Shown: in pieces, positions 38,420 to 51,507 of the stretch
How positions within the stretch are numbered: the stretch's first letter is position 1
How the letters are laid out: every line of letters begins with the position of its first letter
From: Sipunculus nudus
Lineage: Eukaryota; Annelida; Sipuncula; Golfingiida; Sipunculidae
Assembly (NCBI GenBank): GCA_026874595.1
Contig: CM049312.1
Span: forward strand, 29,229,456-29,293,455
DNA: 64,000 nucleotides
Reading direction: 5' to 3'
Notes under the pieces: generated by a model
What the model was told of the DNA's origin: nothing
Seen by the model: the letters and a program-made list of their open reading frames with translations, nothing else
The model's database searches: none
Made by a program: the position numbers and the translations under genes

Positions 38420-38960
38420 TTAAGTGGAAAAGGGATGTCAGCTTTATTTTCCATTTACCCATCCATGCAATTTCAGAACTTTAAAGTTTTTTCAACGAAG
38501 AATATGTTGTATATACATTAAATATAGCAAGAACATTGTGTAAAGAATCAAGGTCTTTTAAAAATAAAGTTGTATTATCGGCGTGCCATACACAAGTTAT
38601 TTATCTTTATTTCTTCTTCCTCTCAGTCGTCTTTATTATTCTCTCGAATACTTCAATGACAATGTAAATACACATGGTGCTATAGGGTCACCCTGACGAG
38701 GACCCATACTAATAATGAAATAGTCTTGAGCTTAATCCATAATTTACATGGTACCCTGCAAAAATTTAATCCATCAACCGAAAGTCTCTACATTTCTATA
38801 TCCAGTACCGGAAACATAAAAACTAAATTATCAAATCAGATTCAAAGTCTGTTCCCTATAGATGCCCACCCATATTATATTTGCTTGTATAACATAAAAT
38901 ATCGTAAATTAATTGAACTGGTTCACCAAAAATCTGGGTTTTTTTCAAAAACACTTTGAT
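38420..38960 (-). pseudogene. LINE reverse transcriptase fragment
   Basis: On the minus strand the frame reads FIISMGPRQGDPIAPCVF, the GxRQGDPxxP motif of LINE reverse transcriptases. After a shift it reads HADNTTLFLKDLDSLHNV, where YADDT is expected, then an EIAWMG-type motif. Both catalytic-site residues are altered (YADD to HADN) and stops interrupt it. Only the palm region is present. The plus-strand 77-codon frame here is a shadow. Confidence 0.75.
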
Positions 38961-38994
38961 CAGTGTGAATTATACCAGGTCACATATGAATAAT

Positions 38995-40330
38995 GTTTAG
39001 CTCAGCTGGTTGAAAGTTAACTGATGTATAGGAAAGACGCTTTGCCCGTCGTCCGTCCGGCCGCCTTGCCCTCCGTTAGCAGGGCACAAATCGTAACTTC
39101 TAACCCTACAAACTTGTAACTGAATATGTAGAGAGGTCCATAAGAAACTTCTTGGAAACCTGAAATACGTCACTGTGACCTATATCCTCCGAGCTATGGG
39201 GCTTGTAAATACCTCCCCCCCCCCCCTGAATAATTAAAAATTTGGTATAAAACTTCCAGTATCTTGATAATTATCGCATGGATTGCCCTGAATCTTGCCT
39301 TGAATATTAAACATGGCTAAGATTGTCAGTTCCGGAAAACTGGTGGCGCCACCTGTATTTTTCTATTTTTTTTTCTGGTTTTTTTAGACTATCAAATGGC
39401 AGCAATCATGTCAGTTTCTCAGCTGTTGTTTCATCAAGTGTCATGAATCCTGATGTGTTTATTGATTATGACTAGTTTCTACATTTCCTGAAGACTGGTG
39501 ACGCGACCTGATTGATTTCTCGGTCACAAGGTCAGAGGTAAAAACCTGATTGATTTTTAGGTCACAGGGTCAGAGGTCTAGGTCACAGGGGCCATCTGTC
39601 CACATATTTGTTTCTGGATAACTTAAGTTTGTATTGACATATTGGTTTCAAACTTCACTTATACCCTGCCGACCAATAAAGTAAGGACCCTTTTATTCTG
39701 GTGCCATGATGGCAATGGTCAAGGTCACGGGACTCACTCAAATATATTCTTCAAAAATATTGTGGATGCATTTTAAAAGTTTTTATCCCAAAACTTCCAT
39801 CTTCAAGATATTGCTCAACTGCCGATAGTGGAAGAAACTTAAATGGATTTCGGGGTCACCAGGTTAAAGCTCAAGGTCACAGGAGTCATCCGTCCACATA
39901 TCTGATTCCAGATGAAAACTCCATGTTGGATTGAAATATTGGTTTCAAACTGGACTTATATGTGGCCCTCCAGTAATGTCAGAACTCGATTAATTTTCGT
40001 GTCATGAGATCAAAGATCAAGGTCAGAGGACCTTCCCTCTTAAAAAGATTGCAGATGCATTTTCGCCAAACTGTTCATCTCAAACCTTCCATCTTCTACA
40101 TGTGGCTCTTCTACCAATATATTAAGATTCTGTTTGATTTTTGGTTCAAAAGGTCAGGGTCACAGGGCATATGCATTCCTATATTAGTTTATGGATAACA
40201 AATCTAGTGTAGGTAGACAGATTGGCTTCAAACTTTATCTCAGGACCCACATTATGTTAAGGCTCAAAAACATATCCATTTAGACAAATTATTATGAGCG
40301 TCAAGACCCACGGGTCCCTAGTTTGATAAT
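38995..40330. mobile_element. Repeat element with ~290-bp internal tandem units
   Basis: Opens with TTAGCTCAGCTGGTTGAAAG and a TCCG-rich stretch (39050-39075). About three diverged units follow, each with GGTCACAGGGTCAGAGGTC-like text, CCACATAT..GTTTCTGGATAA, ATTGGTTTCAAACT and CTTCCATCTTC (near 39580, 39880 and 40160). It ends with the hairpin GACCCACGGGTC followed by CCTAG. Layout parallels 26536-29214; possibly Helitron-derived. No coding capacity. Confidence 0.6.
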
Positions 40331-40379
40331 ATGTTTATATAGTTTTGTGGAATCTATATTCCACAAACGTATAGGCGAT

Positions 40380-41130
40380 GGAAACGATAGAATCTCCAAG
40401 GTCAGAGACGTCTGGCAGTTTGTCGGTCCGGAGGAGGGTCCGAGTTTGTCCGTGAACTGATCAGCAGAGGGACGATGTCCCGATGTATTGCATGTCAGAG
40501 TCTGCGGGCGGCCAACGAAATCTCACTTACGGACTTGTGAGTAATGTTTACAGAAGGACTTGTAGACAGCCGATGTCTATCGGCCGTAGTGAAGCCCAGC
40601 GAACAGACGAGTGGACATTTAATATGCTGGTCCAGTCTGTGGTACCGAATTCTGTCGTGTGCGATGGCTTATTTGGCTACAGATTACTGGGATATATCCA
40701 GGGTGATACTAAAGTGACAGACATTGTCTGAGTGATGCTACAGAGAAAGCAGTAATTCAATCTGTCAGTGATTTAAAGAAGCGAGTACCTCAAGGGTAGA
40801 TATTGTGCCAAGCCAGTGATTTGATTGACGGCGAGAAGCGCATGTAATATGTGTGTACCCACTACGACTCGAGGGGTACATTGCTAGGTTACGTGTGCGA
40901 CGATCATGTGACCAACGGCCTTGGTGCCAGGCAAAATGTCTGTGTACTGTGCTTACAATGAGCGTCATGATTACTTAGGATTCTGTGCATTTGTGTATAA
41001 ATATGGACTCTATGGATTTTGTTATATGAGCGTAGAACGCCTCTCCAGATAATTGTAAGTTTATTTTTATTATACTTTTATTGTATATTTTACTCAATGC
41101 TACATGTATGTACGAGTTTCAGCCAGGTTA
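40380..41130. other. Moderately GC-rich unique-looking stretch
   Basis: Contains open frames on both strands (82 codons at 40483 plus, 67 codons at 40968 minus) without motifs I recognise. It could be an LTR or 5' region of an unrecognised element. It has the same texture as 44990-45830, but I could not align the two reliably. Confidence 0.25.
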
Positions 41131-41304
41131 ATCCACCGTTTAAAAAAACCTGGAAAGTCCATTCCTTCTGGGATGTGACACCTACTTACCTTTCCTTTGT
41201 TAAGCCAGTCAGATCTTTAATTTCACCTTCATCCTCATTATCATCGTCTTCTGTCAGCCTTTCTTATAAAAACTTTACTTTTTTATATTGCCTAATTATT
41301 AAAG

Positions 41305-41371
41305 AATGTAACCTCTGTCTCTTTGTCACAAAACTTTTTAATGTAACCTCTGTCTCTTTGTCACAAAACTA
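41305..41371. repeat. 35-bp direct tandem repeat
   Basis: AATGTAACCTCTGTCTCTTT plus TGTCACAAAACT occurs twice with a period of 35 bases and no mismatches in the core. The near identity means the duplication is recent. It falls inside a 157-codon open frame (41019-41492) that has no recognised motif and is probably non-coding. Confidence 0.85.
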
Positions 41372-41499
41372 TGTCTACATAATTCAGATTTACAAAGGGT
41401 TTCATGTTCTGCCTCATTTCACAAGGCCTAGTGAACATGAACACCCACTAACCCCTGCTTTGTGTGATTACACTTGCTACCTGCCGGTGTAACGTTCCA

Positions 41500-43510
41500 T
41501 TATACTTATGAAAACCTCTTGTTCAGCCTATCGAATTAAAATAACTATAAATTTGCTAATATTTTTATTTACCTACCTATCCCTTTTGGATGAGATGTGT
41601 TAACGTGCTCCGTGTTCATGGTTTCCTTGGCTTTGATATTAGGAAATGTTGGCCTTTTAACGCTACGTGTTCTGTGTAAGATACCTCAGTGAAAAATTCA
41701 TTATTCCTCTGCTGGGCCTAACAATCCGGTATCTGTACCAAAAATGTTTAGGAATAAATCACTTGTTCAGAGTAAAGCGGAAAGTGCCATGTTTTTATTA
41801 TGCTTGAGTAACGACCTGCCATGGACAAAGTCCAATGCCAACACCCTTTGTGAAGGAGCAGTCAATCTTATATTAAACTTTAGTTTAAATTTTCTTTCTT
41901 GGTTTTTTATGATATTCCTTCCGGGTGGAATGTGGTTTTAGTCCCCACCGTAGACTACTACAATAGTCCGCGTCGATCCATACTTAAATCCGTCCCCTGG
42001 TAATATCAAATATTCCAACTATCCCTGCTGCTTCCTTACCTAACTTTTGCAGTCACCCTACACATGATTTACACATTACTATAACCAGCAGTTAGGGACA
42101 CTTCTGATGACCCTTTCATCCAAATTGTTCCTTTACACTTGCCTTCAGATAAGTCAGTAAATAAGAAGACTTAACCTTCAACTAATATTTAAAGATCAAG
42201 AGGAATGAAATGAATACATGATTGCATTGATATGTTTTCACTGATGATTTCACAGGTCTTTGAATTTTGCTAATCGCTAAATTGCACGTCTATGCATATA
42301 TGGTGCAAGATCTGTTACCTTTTAGTCAGGAACCGCTGCACCTGTGATGACCATATTTGGCCGATATTCCTATCGTGGGACTCCTGTGCTATATTTGAGC
42401 GCAGATACAAGATTTGATTATTTCAGGTATTTGCATACTTAATGTAAAATTCGTGTACCAAATACCACAATATTGCATAAATTATCATTTAGTGTATTTA
42501 TTAACAATAAATATTACAAATGCCTATACTGAAATGATATATAAATTTCGCTGTTTGTTTTATTTTGTTACCCTTTATCATGCACAGTATTTTAGCCAAT
42601 GTAAAACCTGGACATTGTGTCCTTTGTTCATATCTGTGTTGTTTACAAAATACTTACCCATCTATACATATTAAAATAAGAATGCCTGGATACCTACACA
42701 GCTAATCAAGCAGTTAACTTAAATCTAGTTTGTATTTTCCATGTATTTTTAGGAAATAAGTTCTTTTGGATCATAAATGTTTTGGAATTTTATGTTTAAT
42801 TGTTTGATAGTTTTATCATTTTTATCATGTTATAACATCACTTATATTTTAACATTAAAAGATATTAGATTTAATTCAGGTGCATAACCATAAATTGTTT
42901 CTGTCATGATAATAATTGTGTGCCTCCATCCTCACACATAAATATGCGGGTATACTTCAGGAAACGACGGATATTCTTTATTTACACAATTGTATAATTA
43001 TAAGTTTCCAGACAAGTCGTAATCCGAAATTCTAGCATCTAAAAGTTTCATAAAGCATACTTATTACCGAACAAACTGGTTATGTTGGAAATATTTATGA
43101 AATCTTACAGCTTCCATACAAGTACTCTTCAACATAACACATTTAGATAGATCGGTGCGTATCAACATTTGATATATATTTACAACATTCACTTTTTTCC
43201 CTGATAGTCACTATCAGTTGTATGTGCTTATATCGCCTGCTCAATATACAATGACCAGTGAGCGCAAGCTTGATCGCTGGTCCGTGATTGATCGTAGTCC
43301 GTACATAGTCCGACGTGCATGGAGAAACGCCCATTGAGAGATATTAAATTGTTAAACACGGGTAAGATTTCTTTACTGTTCTTTTGAAAAAGATACTTTG
43401 TAAAACACTGAATTAAGTATTATAAACACACTGTTGTAATTCCTGGTACCTCGTTATGTCCAAGTTCCTAACACGTGAATGTCTACTTGATGTGCTAAAC
43501 AGAACAAGTA
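41500..43510. other. Intergenic
   Basis: AT-rich, no recognised gene, RNA or repeat pair. Confidence 0.5.
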
Positions 43511-43511
43511 G

Positions 43512-43514
<3 letters not shown>

Positions 43515-43573
<59 letters not shown>
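43515..43573. repeat. (AT)n microsatellite
   Basis: About 29 uninterrupted AT units. Confidence 0.95.
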
Positions 43574-43576
<3 letters not shown>

Positions 43577-43579
43577 TTA

Positions 43580-45875
43580 TATATGATCATGGGTACGTGA
43601 TAAAATTACTGCAAACACAACTTAGCTTTGCAAATCGTTTTAACGTATACTAGTATACCAAGTGCCTTTAACAAATTATATCCGCTATGCCTCAATACGT
43701 AAAGGCTTACTGGTTGAAATTATTTCAGTTTCAACAAGGGCCGGGAAAAAATTTATTATCATACTCCTAATGCAAATCTTGGCAGACCAAGCAAGTAATA
43801 TACCATTTATTAAAACGAGGAAATGAACTTAGCAATACATTTAGCAGTAAATATAATGCATATACAGTATACCACTTCTCAAGATACAACTGCCGGGATT
43901 GTATTGAATACCAATACCCGGCCATGTTTGTACATGGCTTAACAAGCATATATCATTGCACAGTAGCAGGCACTTATATTTATGTGAATGAAGTGTTGGA
44001 AACCTCCAAGACAGCATAGACACTTTAAGCTAAACTGCTGTACAACAATACCTCGTGGGGAAGCAACGTGTTTCTCTTATCACGTGGATGATATCGGGAG
44101 TTATGTCGCCATGTATAGTAATTATCATTATTCATTGTCACAGTGCCGTATGTTTTTCCGTTAAGACGTTTTGTATTCTAGTTGTCTGTATACAATTTGA
44201 TGCCCCTAAATATGTGAAATGTCCATAATGACAGGACGGACCAATAGCTCTTTTGGAAATGAATGTTGTTTTCAGTGTTTCTTTCAGGATTCCAGATCAG
44301 GGAACACTTAAGGCTTTACTAATGAGGAAAGCAAATATCACTCGGTTAATTTGAATCAGCGGGAGAATGTTTTGTCCATCGTATTAAGGTCCGTCCGTCT
44401 GTCTTTTAGTTGGAACAATTTGTAAACGTTACACCTAGAATTGAATATTCTGCTATTAATTTAGACCGATCCTGACGACAGACCTTAGTGCAAACTTGAA
44501 ATTTGGTTCAAGCCACGCCCTGAAACATAAATAAAATTGACAATGATGGAACTGCGGCCGTCATCGACGTGTACACAGGTGAGTTATTAACGCTGTTACC
44601 GAGAAGACATTCAGACAGATTTTCAAATACACAGATTTACACACCGATATACACATTCACAATCAGACGCTTTAATCATTGGCAGTATGACCGACACATA
44701 GAATTGTTTAAATACAACAAGTCTCGCAGACCCTTCTTAAGAATACCAGAATACAGGTACTAACTTATAATACGTCTTCTCCGGGTCTATTTTTGCCCTG
44801 TGCCCTCTGAGAAGCCTGTGGTCATTATGTAGGATGATATAGGACTATGTCAGATGCGATGGACGCCAATGGAATGTGTTTAGTGTTAATTCTGTAAAGA
44901 TCAGTTTAGCAATCAGTAGCGCCACCTGCATCCTTTGATGTTCATTTCTATGTAGCATAGACTCGTGAGAACCGATCTTGTATAATGGTTTCCACAGTAA
45001 CTGTGTCTGGTAGACGGCGTCTTGTCTGTGAATTTATTTAGGGTAGTTATCCCACGAAATCATCCCTGGGGGATTACGTTTGATGTGTGTTGACAACCGA
45101 CATCGTGGATTGAAGTGCTGATTGGCGGAGAAGTCTAGCGGGAGTTATGACGTCAGGAGTCTCAGATAAGGCGTGAATCCCAGTAATCTTGAGAATGAGC
45201 CGGCGCGCTAGGTGAGTGTAGCATCTCCTGAGTGTGTTCTGGCAGTCCAACCTGCTGGTCTGCTACATTCTGTGTGTCCAGTTGATAAATCGCATCAGTG
45301 TAGTGACAACCTACTTCTGAGGGAGGCCACCTTGTTGATACTCTGTAAAGTACTTCCGAGACAATGGTATTGCATGCCGAAAGACAGGCATTCTCGTAAT
45401 GGTGCCCGCTTCCAGGAACAGGCAAGGGGACTTTGTATTGAAGAAAAAAGGGTGAAGATGCTGAATTTCGCTAGAGAGTGCGTATATTCGGCATGCTGTT
45501 ACTGGAGGGTTCCAGTAGACTACAGCTGAAAGAGCCGTTGATTTGGGGTTCTACAGGAACTTTCGGTGTGCGACGCGCGAATGGTAATTTATGGACGATG
45601 AACAGTTATACCACAGTAAAAAACCAGTTGTGTTTGTGTCCATCTGTATTACGCTGGGATTAGACTGTGCTCCGTGTACATGTATTACGCTAGGGACTAG
45701 CGGAACGTCTAGACGTCAGGTGAGAGCGAGAGGTCATGTGACCTGGAACATTTGGAATTGTGTCTATGATAGGAGGATGAGTGTTATGAGGATTAATGGA
45801 CTCTGTAAACTATCGTGATTACTGCTTTATTAGCGTTGACGGCATACAAAAGATCTGTAACCAACCCCTTTATAT

Positions 45876-45924
<49 letters not shown>

Positions 45925-46470
45925 ATCTTTCGACTGCCTGAGGGCTTTTTGGTGTGTAAATATCTGGTCTGCCTGTTATTTAGAACGACTGAAAAGAACC
46001 TGAAAAAACACATACCAAGAAGTGTGACAGACAAAATGTTCGCTTTGCAGTTATCTCTATAATCTGCCTGTTACAGCATTATTTCGGCAATGACTTTCCC
46101 AAGACAATACAAAGACAATACGGACCAGAGGTCACAGAACCAGTGGCAATGTCTCCTTCATAAATTTCTTTTGAGTCAAATGTCATGAAATGTCATGACA
46201 TAAACTGAAGGCGTTTAATTGACAATATACTGGTTTTATGAGTTACTATGCACGGTCTGTAAGTCCTTCAGTATATTTTTATTTCCATTTTGAGTACATT
46301 CATTTATTTTAGATCTCTGATTTGGTGTTGTTTAAGGAACGTGTGTGAGTCAGCAGAACTTGATTTCATCTCAGATTAATATAGTTTAAATAACTTTGTA
46401 GGTCTTTCGTCTGCCGCTAGAAGGACACCGGTTCAAAGAAATGAATGAAAACTGGTTTGAACAGAACAAA
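43580..46470. other. No confident gene
   Basis: 44990-45830 is more GC-rich and open on both strands (105 codons at 45212 plus, 87 codons at 45425 minus) without known motifs. An (AT)n run lies at 45879-45919. The stretch 46080-46470 lies beyond the 3' end of the copia coding region, where a 3' LTR would be expected, but I found no matching LTR pair. Confidence 0.35.
45879..45919. repeat. (AT)n microsatellite
   Basis: About 20 AT units; it creates two spurious open frames. Confidence 0.95.
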
Positions 46471-47574
46471 ATCTGTCAGGATGTCATGCGGAAAATTTGT
46501 GAGTACATTAATATTCTTATGCAGAATGTCTTCTTAACACTATCTGCCCACAATAGCAATTTAATTTTAAATTTTTTTCTTGTGTAAACATTCTTATCAG
46601 TAAACTTGGATGTATTCACATACCATGGTATATAAACGCATGCCAGTGTCACCGGATATGTAGTTCTCAAAACTTCACCAACAGTAATCATGGCTGCACA
46701 TGCATAATATCTTAAAATCTTTTTTTAGAGGTAGACTTCACGATTACTCCGATCTTGTTTGTACGCATGCAGAGAGGACATACATGTCCACTTGTGCTGC
46801 CAATTCCATCAGACAAGTTCCTGAAAGTCGCGTCACTGAATACACTGAGATACATATTACCAGTCAGCAGAGGGAAAAATTTCACTGAATCAAATTCTCT
46901 GAGCCCGATGCCTGTTTACTTTGCACTATTCAGGGTCTTAACATCCGTTTGCTCGAATTTTGTCCTGAGATCAATCACCTCATAAATTTATCCGGTCAAG
47001 CTCCCTGAGTAACCCAGTTAAAGCGTCCAACAATTGTTCTATATTCCGCTTGTTCCTTCTCACTGAGCTCTCGAGTTTCATTCTCTGATGATGATGTCGG
47101 AGACTCTTTTGTTTACATAACTGTTCATGCTCACTGTGATTCCCTGCAACACCTCAAACCCCACTTACTAAAAAGAACATTGTCTCTCCTTCCCGCAATA
47201 AAACAATTATTTATCATACACTGATCGAATTTAGAGTCCCCGCAATGCAACAAAATAAAAAAAAAGGTTGATGTGGCTAACCGGTACGCCACACAGAATG
47301 CCTATATAACAGAATTGAACCGTGTGGGATCAACAGTCGTTACGTTGCACTGGAAGTCCAGAAGCTTCTGACGCAGTGACAAATAAACCTGACGCCCTCC
47401 ATCATTGAGCCCATACTTTCATTTCCTTTATTTCTATAATGCACCTGGTGGCACCTCAGTCTCTTTTTGTGGTTTTAAATACACATTGCGGTTCAATTCT
47501 TTTCCTTGTAGAAAAGCAGGTTTGTTATCGGTTGACACTGTTGTTTGTTTCTTGTGGCTATGACAAGAATGCAG

Positions 47575-47799
47575 TTACAGCCACTGTGGTGGTATATGCT
47601 GTTGTTCTTGAAAACTTCGGGCAACTATTCTCGCCTTGATTCCCTTACCTTTGTATGTAATGACCCGTTTGGTGTTAATAAGGTGTTGTCCTTCATCAGG
47701 TATTTCTTCATAGACCTCAAACATGGTTAACTTTAACAATTCATCCTTCTTTGCTGAAAATACTTTCAGGAGTGTTATGCAATTCACGTCAAACATCAC
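47575..47799 (-). pseudogene. Copia reverse transcriptase, N-terminal part
   Basis: Reads KLTMFEVYEEIPDEGQHL and ITYKGKGIKARIVARSF, the conserved opening of copia-type reverse transcriptases. Downstream minus-strand sequence (47570-46960) continues the domain in shifted frames. Confidence 0.8.
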
Positions 47800-48103
47800 T
47801 TACTAATTTGTAATAGGGGATATCTGGCCCTCCGCAGTAAATCTGCTATCCATGTTCTTTGTTCAAAAGCCTGAGGGACCGACGTCGGACTTCAGCTGAA
47901 GATTCATCTTCATTACTCTGTTGAGAAAATTTAACTGGACACGAAGATTTAACTGTGGCACAGCCGGTTTCTTGCGTGTAATTCTCAATGGTTGATCTCC
48001 TGTTGTGTCTGTCATGAGATGCTGTCTTATCAAGCTACTTCCATCCCCAACTCCAGTGGGTGTAACTTTAATTTATTTTGGATGTAATAGACTTATGATG
48101 AGA

Positions 48104-48679
48104 TCAAAAAAATTCCTCGCCACATTTGACTAGGATTTTAGATAATACTTTAACCCATACAGCTCCATGACGGACAAAAACCGCTTTTCCATCTTGGATA
48201 ATTACTTTAGCATTCCCAAGCCAACGTTCTAGGTTATCTCTCTTGTAATACACTTTGTACCAAGGATGGGAAAATTGATCACTAATCCGTATTCTATGCC
48301 TGACAGCCTTTATAATTATGATATATGCTTCACTCTCTGTAAATGCTGTCCTCGCAGCATGTAGACGGTTCATATACTGAGTAAATACTTGACATATGGA
48401 TGTGGTTTCCATCGATGAAGGAGACGAGGAACCTATACAAGGTAATCGAGGAATTCTGCCTATAACTTTTTGATAAGGACTGAAGCCTTTAACCATTTTC
48501 ATGGAATTCTTCAACAAATATGCCCATTTCCGAACTATATTGACTGGAGTCCTTGGGAAATCTTGTGTCAGTTTTGCTACGACGGAGTCTGTGATTTGAT
48601 GGTTTCTTTCACATATTCCATTTTGAAATGGTGACCCTGCTTCTGTTAATAACAACTCAATGTTTAAAAGCGACTCCAC
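48104..48679 (-). pseudogene. Copia integrase, C-terminal part (longest open frame)
   Basis: 191 open codons. It carries the end of the catalytic core with its glutamate region (SPFQNGICERNHQITD) and the C-terminal domain (HPWYKVYYKRDN, then WLGNAKVIIQDGKAVFVRHG). The upstream core, in other frames to about 49090, gives LAQDFNEKVTMFLKKW and a broken zinc-binding region (CNESRLC). It is the best-preserved piece of the element and is followed by a C run at 48701-48714. Confidence 0.85.
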
Positions 48680-50659
48680 GCCAAGTTCTTTATTTACACC
48701 CCCCCCCCCCCCAATTATCAGTCAAAACGGACTTCATAAATAAAATATTTGCTGCAGCATTTATTAAGCATTAAGCATGGCATGTATAACATCTCAGGGT
48801 CGTTTCCGGGGAATGAAGACTGATATTGTAAACCTTTATCACAAGTCAACTATATGTTATATCCATCTGCCATTCCACTTTTTCAAAAACATGGTTACTT
48901 TCTCGTTGAAGTCTTGTGCCAATAGTAATGAAACTAATGGCCGCACAACATTATCCTTCACTCGACATAATCTAGATTCATTACATTTGGAATATATTTG
49001 TTTCATATTGGCCTTGTCATTCCATACTGAAGATTGGTAAATTTTTGTTCTGGCGGATGGCCGAACGGCGATTCAGTTTCAGTAGTGTTTTGGCTATTAT
49101 TACCACTTCATGTAGCTTCTGAGGATTCATCTGATAATATGTTTCTTTAGTCATATGCAGTGGTGTCCTGAAGTAGTAGTATTGAGTGGAACTGAATTGC
49201 GAAATATTACAGCTGTGTCAATGTTCATGTCAATCACAATGCAAGCATTCTTCATCATTGATTTTGATAACAATAAGGAAAAATCACAGTTTACCACATT
49301 AGTCCTCAGATTCACACCTACTCGAGCCATGTTTACAGGTATTTCATACATCCTTAGTGATTTCACTTCAGGACCAGCCCAAAAATGTGAAAGTATTATT
49401 TCCTTTGGGTCCTACCTGCTTGATTTGAATGTCTCTGTTGTTGTCAGAGAATGATTTAAACCACTCCAAACCACACACAGTGCTGCCACAAGCCTTATCA
49501 AGAACAGCACAGGCTTGTGCTTCAGCAACGAATGTACTCAGCTGAGATGGATAAGGTCCAGTAAACAGAGTCACATGAGGGTTTTTTTTCATGCACATAT
49601 GGTTCCTAGAACCTACTGTGATCACTGTAATAAGGAGGATGCTCATTATAATAGTCATGTGATTGATCATAACGTTCACCATCATTGACTCACTGTCCTT
49701 TTCATGCTTCCGGACAGAAGGTAAGGAAAGGACGAACAATGCCGCAGCCCCAACAAAGTAATGGCTTACCATCGAGTCCCAATGGATTCATAGGGCCTTC
49801 ATAAGCAGTTCTACCACCATGTGAATAAATTGGGTTTTCAGTCATTCCTCCAATTACTGGTTTAAAGCCAAAAATATCTACCTCTATTCGACGTTGCTTC
49901 TCATAGCTCCACGGCCTCGTATATACGCACCCTCGTATATGTGCAATTCGAGGCTAGCACTTCCTGTTTGATATCTTGAGCAGTTTCTAACTTAATACTG
50001 TCACTTCTCCTATTATTACTTCCAAAAAATGTACTTCCTTCACCACAATATTTTTTCAGAGCACTTTTAGCTTGATTAAAGGTCTATCCTTTTCAGAATA
50101 ATTCAGTCCAGTGAGTTCTTACTTTGTATCATCATTTGTGATTCCAGCTTTCCTAGTTAACTTAAAAGCGAAAGGATCTTCCGCAGAGTGGTAAACTTGT
50201 TTTAAATTTAATAATATGTAGAATCAAACACACGTATATATTCAACAAAGTTCTCCATGGTACGATGATAATGCTCATATTCATCATACTTACTGATGCA
50301 GTCCTCTAGGTCATCCTTACCCATCAACTCATCAATACCTTTTTGAGTTTAATCAATGTCTCTATGACAGTGGTGCGAATGCTACATTTTTCAGCGTTTG
50401 GTAGAGTAAAAAAAATACAGCCGCTCGCTTCTCAGCTGGTATATCAGACACCACTTCTCACAGCTGCAATTCAGACTTAAATATTTCATAATTCTTTTCC
50501 GGATAGTAAACCGGCACAGACACCTTACTCGCCATGATGTCCAAATAGCCATGGTAAAGACACTGTTATCACTGTATTTATCATCAGCCTGACCGGGGCC
50601 GTCGATAGTAAATGTCACTGAATTGACAATATGAATCACCAGGAAAATTCTTTTCAATT

Positions 50660-51340
50660 ACAGTATACTATGATCCATATATCTACTGAAAATTACTCAA
50701 TATATATCGCGGTCAATATATATTTCGCGAAGACAGAACTGTCACCCAGTGATTTGACTGTCACCCGGACACCCCGCGAGTGGTGACGAAATGGAAACAC
50801 ACGGCGTCAATTGTTAGTCTACACGAAATGACACTGAAATATCCCGACAGCAAATGTTCGGTAAAACCTATATGCAACGTTTGAAAGAACTTTGACAATA
50901 ATATAGGCTTTCACACTCGTGAACTGTCTACAAAAACTCCGAATATATCGCCTTCAGTCAAGCAGCAGGGGGTCAAGCTTTTGCATCCTGGAAGCTACTT
51001 TTTCTGTTCTATTTCGCACATGGCGATAAAACGGTATTAATTTATTTCAAATCTTTCGCTTACTCACTTATTGTCGGTGACGTTCCAAACATCCTCACTA
51101 TCCTTCAGTTCTGGGGGAAACCACGCTCTGCGACAATATGAATAACTTACATTTACCTCCGGTCGCAGAGCCCTTCCACTCGCACTGGTGCTCGTCCACT
51201 CTCTCATTTCAGCTCATGTCCTATCACAGCCAATCACATTCGCTGGCAGGAATTCCACCCTCATTGAATCTTAACGTTAGTGCTCTGAAAGAGCAAGATC
51301 CCTTATAACATACAGTCATTCACAAGAACTTTCAGCTAAT
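50660..51340. other. Upstream flank of the copia element
   Basis: More CpG-rich than its surroundings, with an 18-base-scale inverted pairing of CTCTGCGAC and GTCGCAGAG around 51126-51168. It is where the 5' LTR would lie. I could not match it to a 3' copy. Confidence 0.3.
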
Positions 51341-51361
51341 ATCTGTACTCTTCTTCCACAG

Positions 51362-51507
51362 CTGGTGTGTCCATCGAGATGAGCTTGGAGAAAGATCAGA
51401 ACCTAACAGTGTTGATCGTAGGTAAACAGGACCTCGTTGACAAAGCAAAACGGATGGTTGTCAACCAAGTGCAAACAAAAAGCAAGCGAAATCACCATAC
51501 CCCAGAG
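51362..51507 (+). CDS. Candidate internal exon, KH-domain-like
   Basis: Acceptor CTTCTTCCACAG and donor CCAGAG|GTATGG bound 146 bases: two leading bases, then 48 open codons ending in phase 0. The peptide (GVSIEMSLEKDQNLTV, then LIVGKQDLVDKAKRMVV and QVQTKSKR) fits the second half of a type I KH RNA-binding domain, a beta strand, G-K turn and helix as in vigilin or BICC1. The GxxG-bearing first half would be in an upstream exon, which I did not find. The copia element upstream may have separated or destroyed it. It is either one exon of a gene with large introns or an orphan exon. Confidence 0.45.

Larger units (their letters stand above)
46476..50535 (-). mobile_element. Decayed Ty1/copia retrotransposon, gag to RNase H
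   Basis: Order on the minus strand: gag from ATG at 50535 (MASKVSVPVYYPEKNYEIFK), a degenerate zinc knuckle near 49750 (CWGCGIVRPFLTFC), protease at about 49500-49155 (AVLDKACGSTVCG, then TTSGHHC), integrase, reverse transcriptase and RNase H (VFSDATFRNLSDG, about 46830). Integrase before reverse transcriptase defines the copia superfamily. Reverse transcriptase landmarks are VYEEIPDEGQ, ARIVARSFQEQ, LNDGGRQVYLSL and EYRTIVGRFNW. Frameshifts and stops occur throughout, the metal-binding VDD position reads CGD, and the protease active site reads DKA. It is inactive. No LTR pair or target duplication was found, so the ends are unknown. Confidence 0.88.

Noticed and set aside
41019-41492. 157-codon open frame
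   Set aside because: No recognised motif; contains a slippage duplication of 35 bases and hydrophobic low-complexity text.
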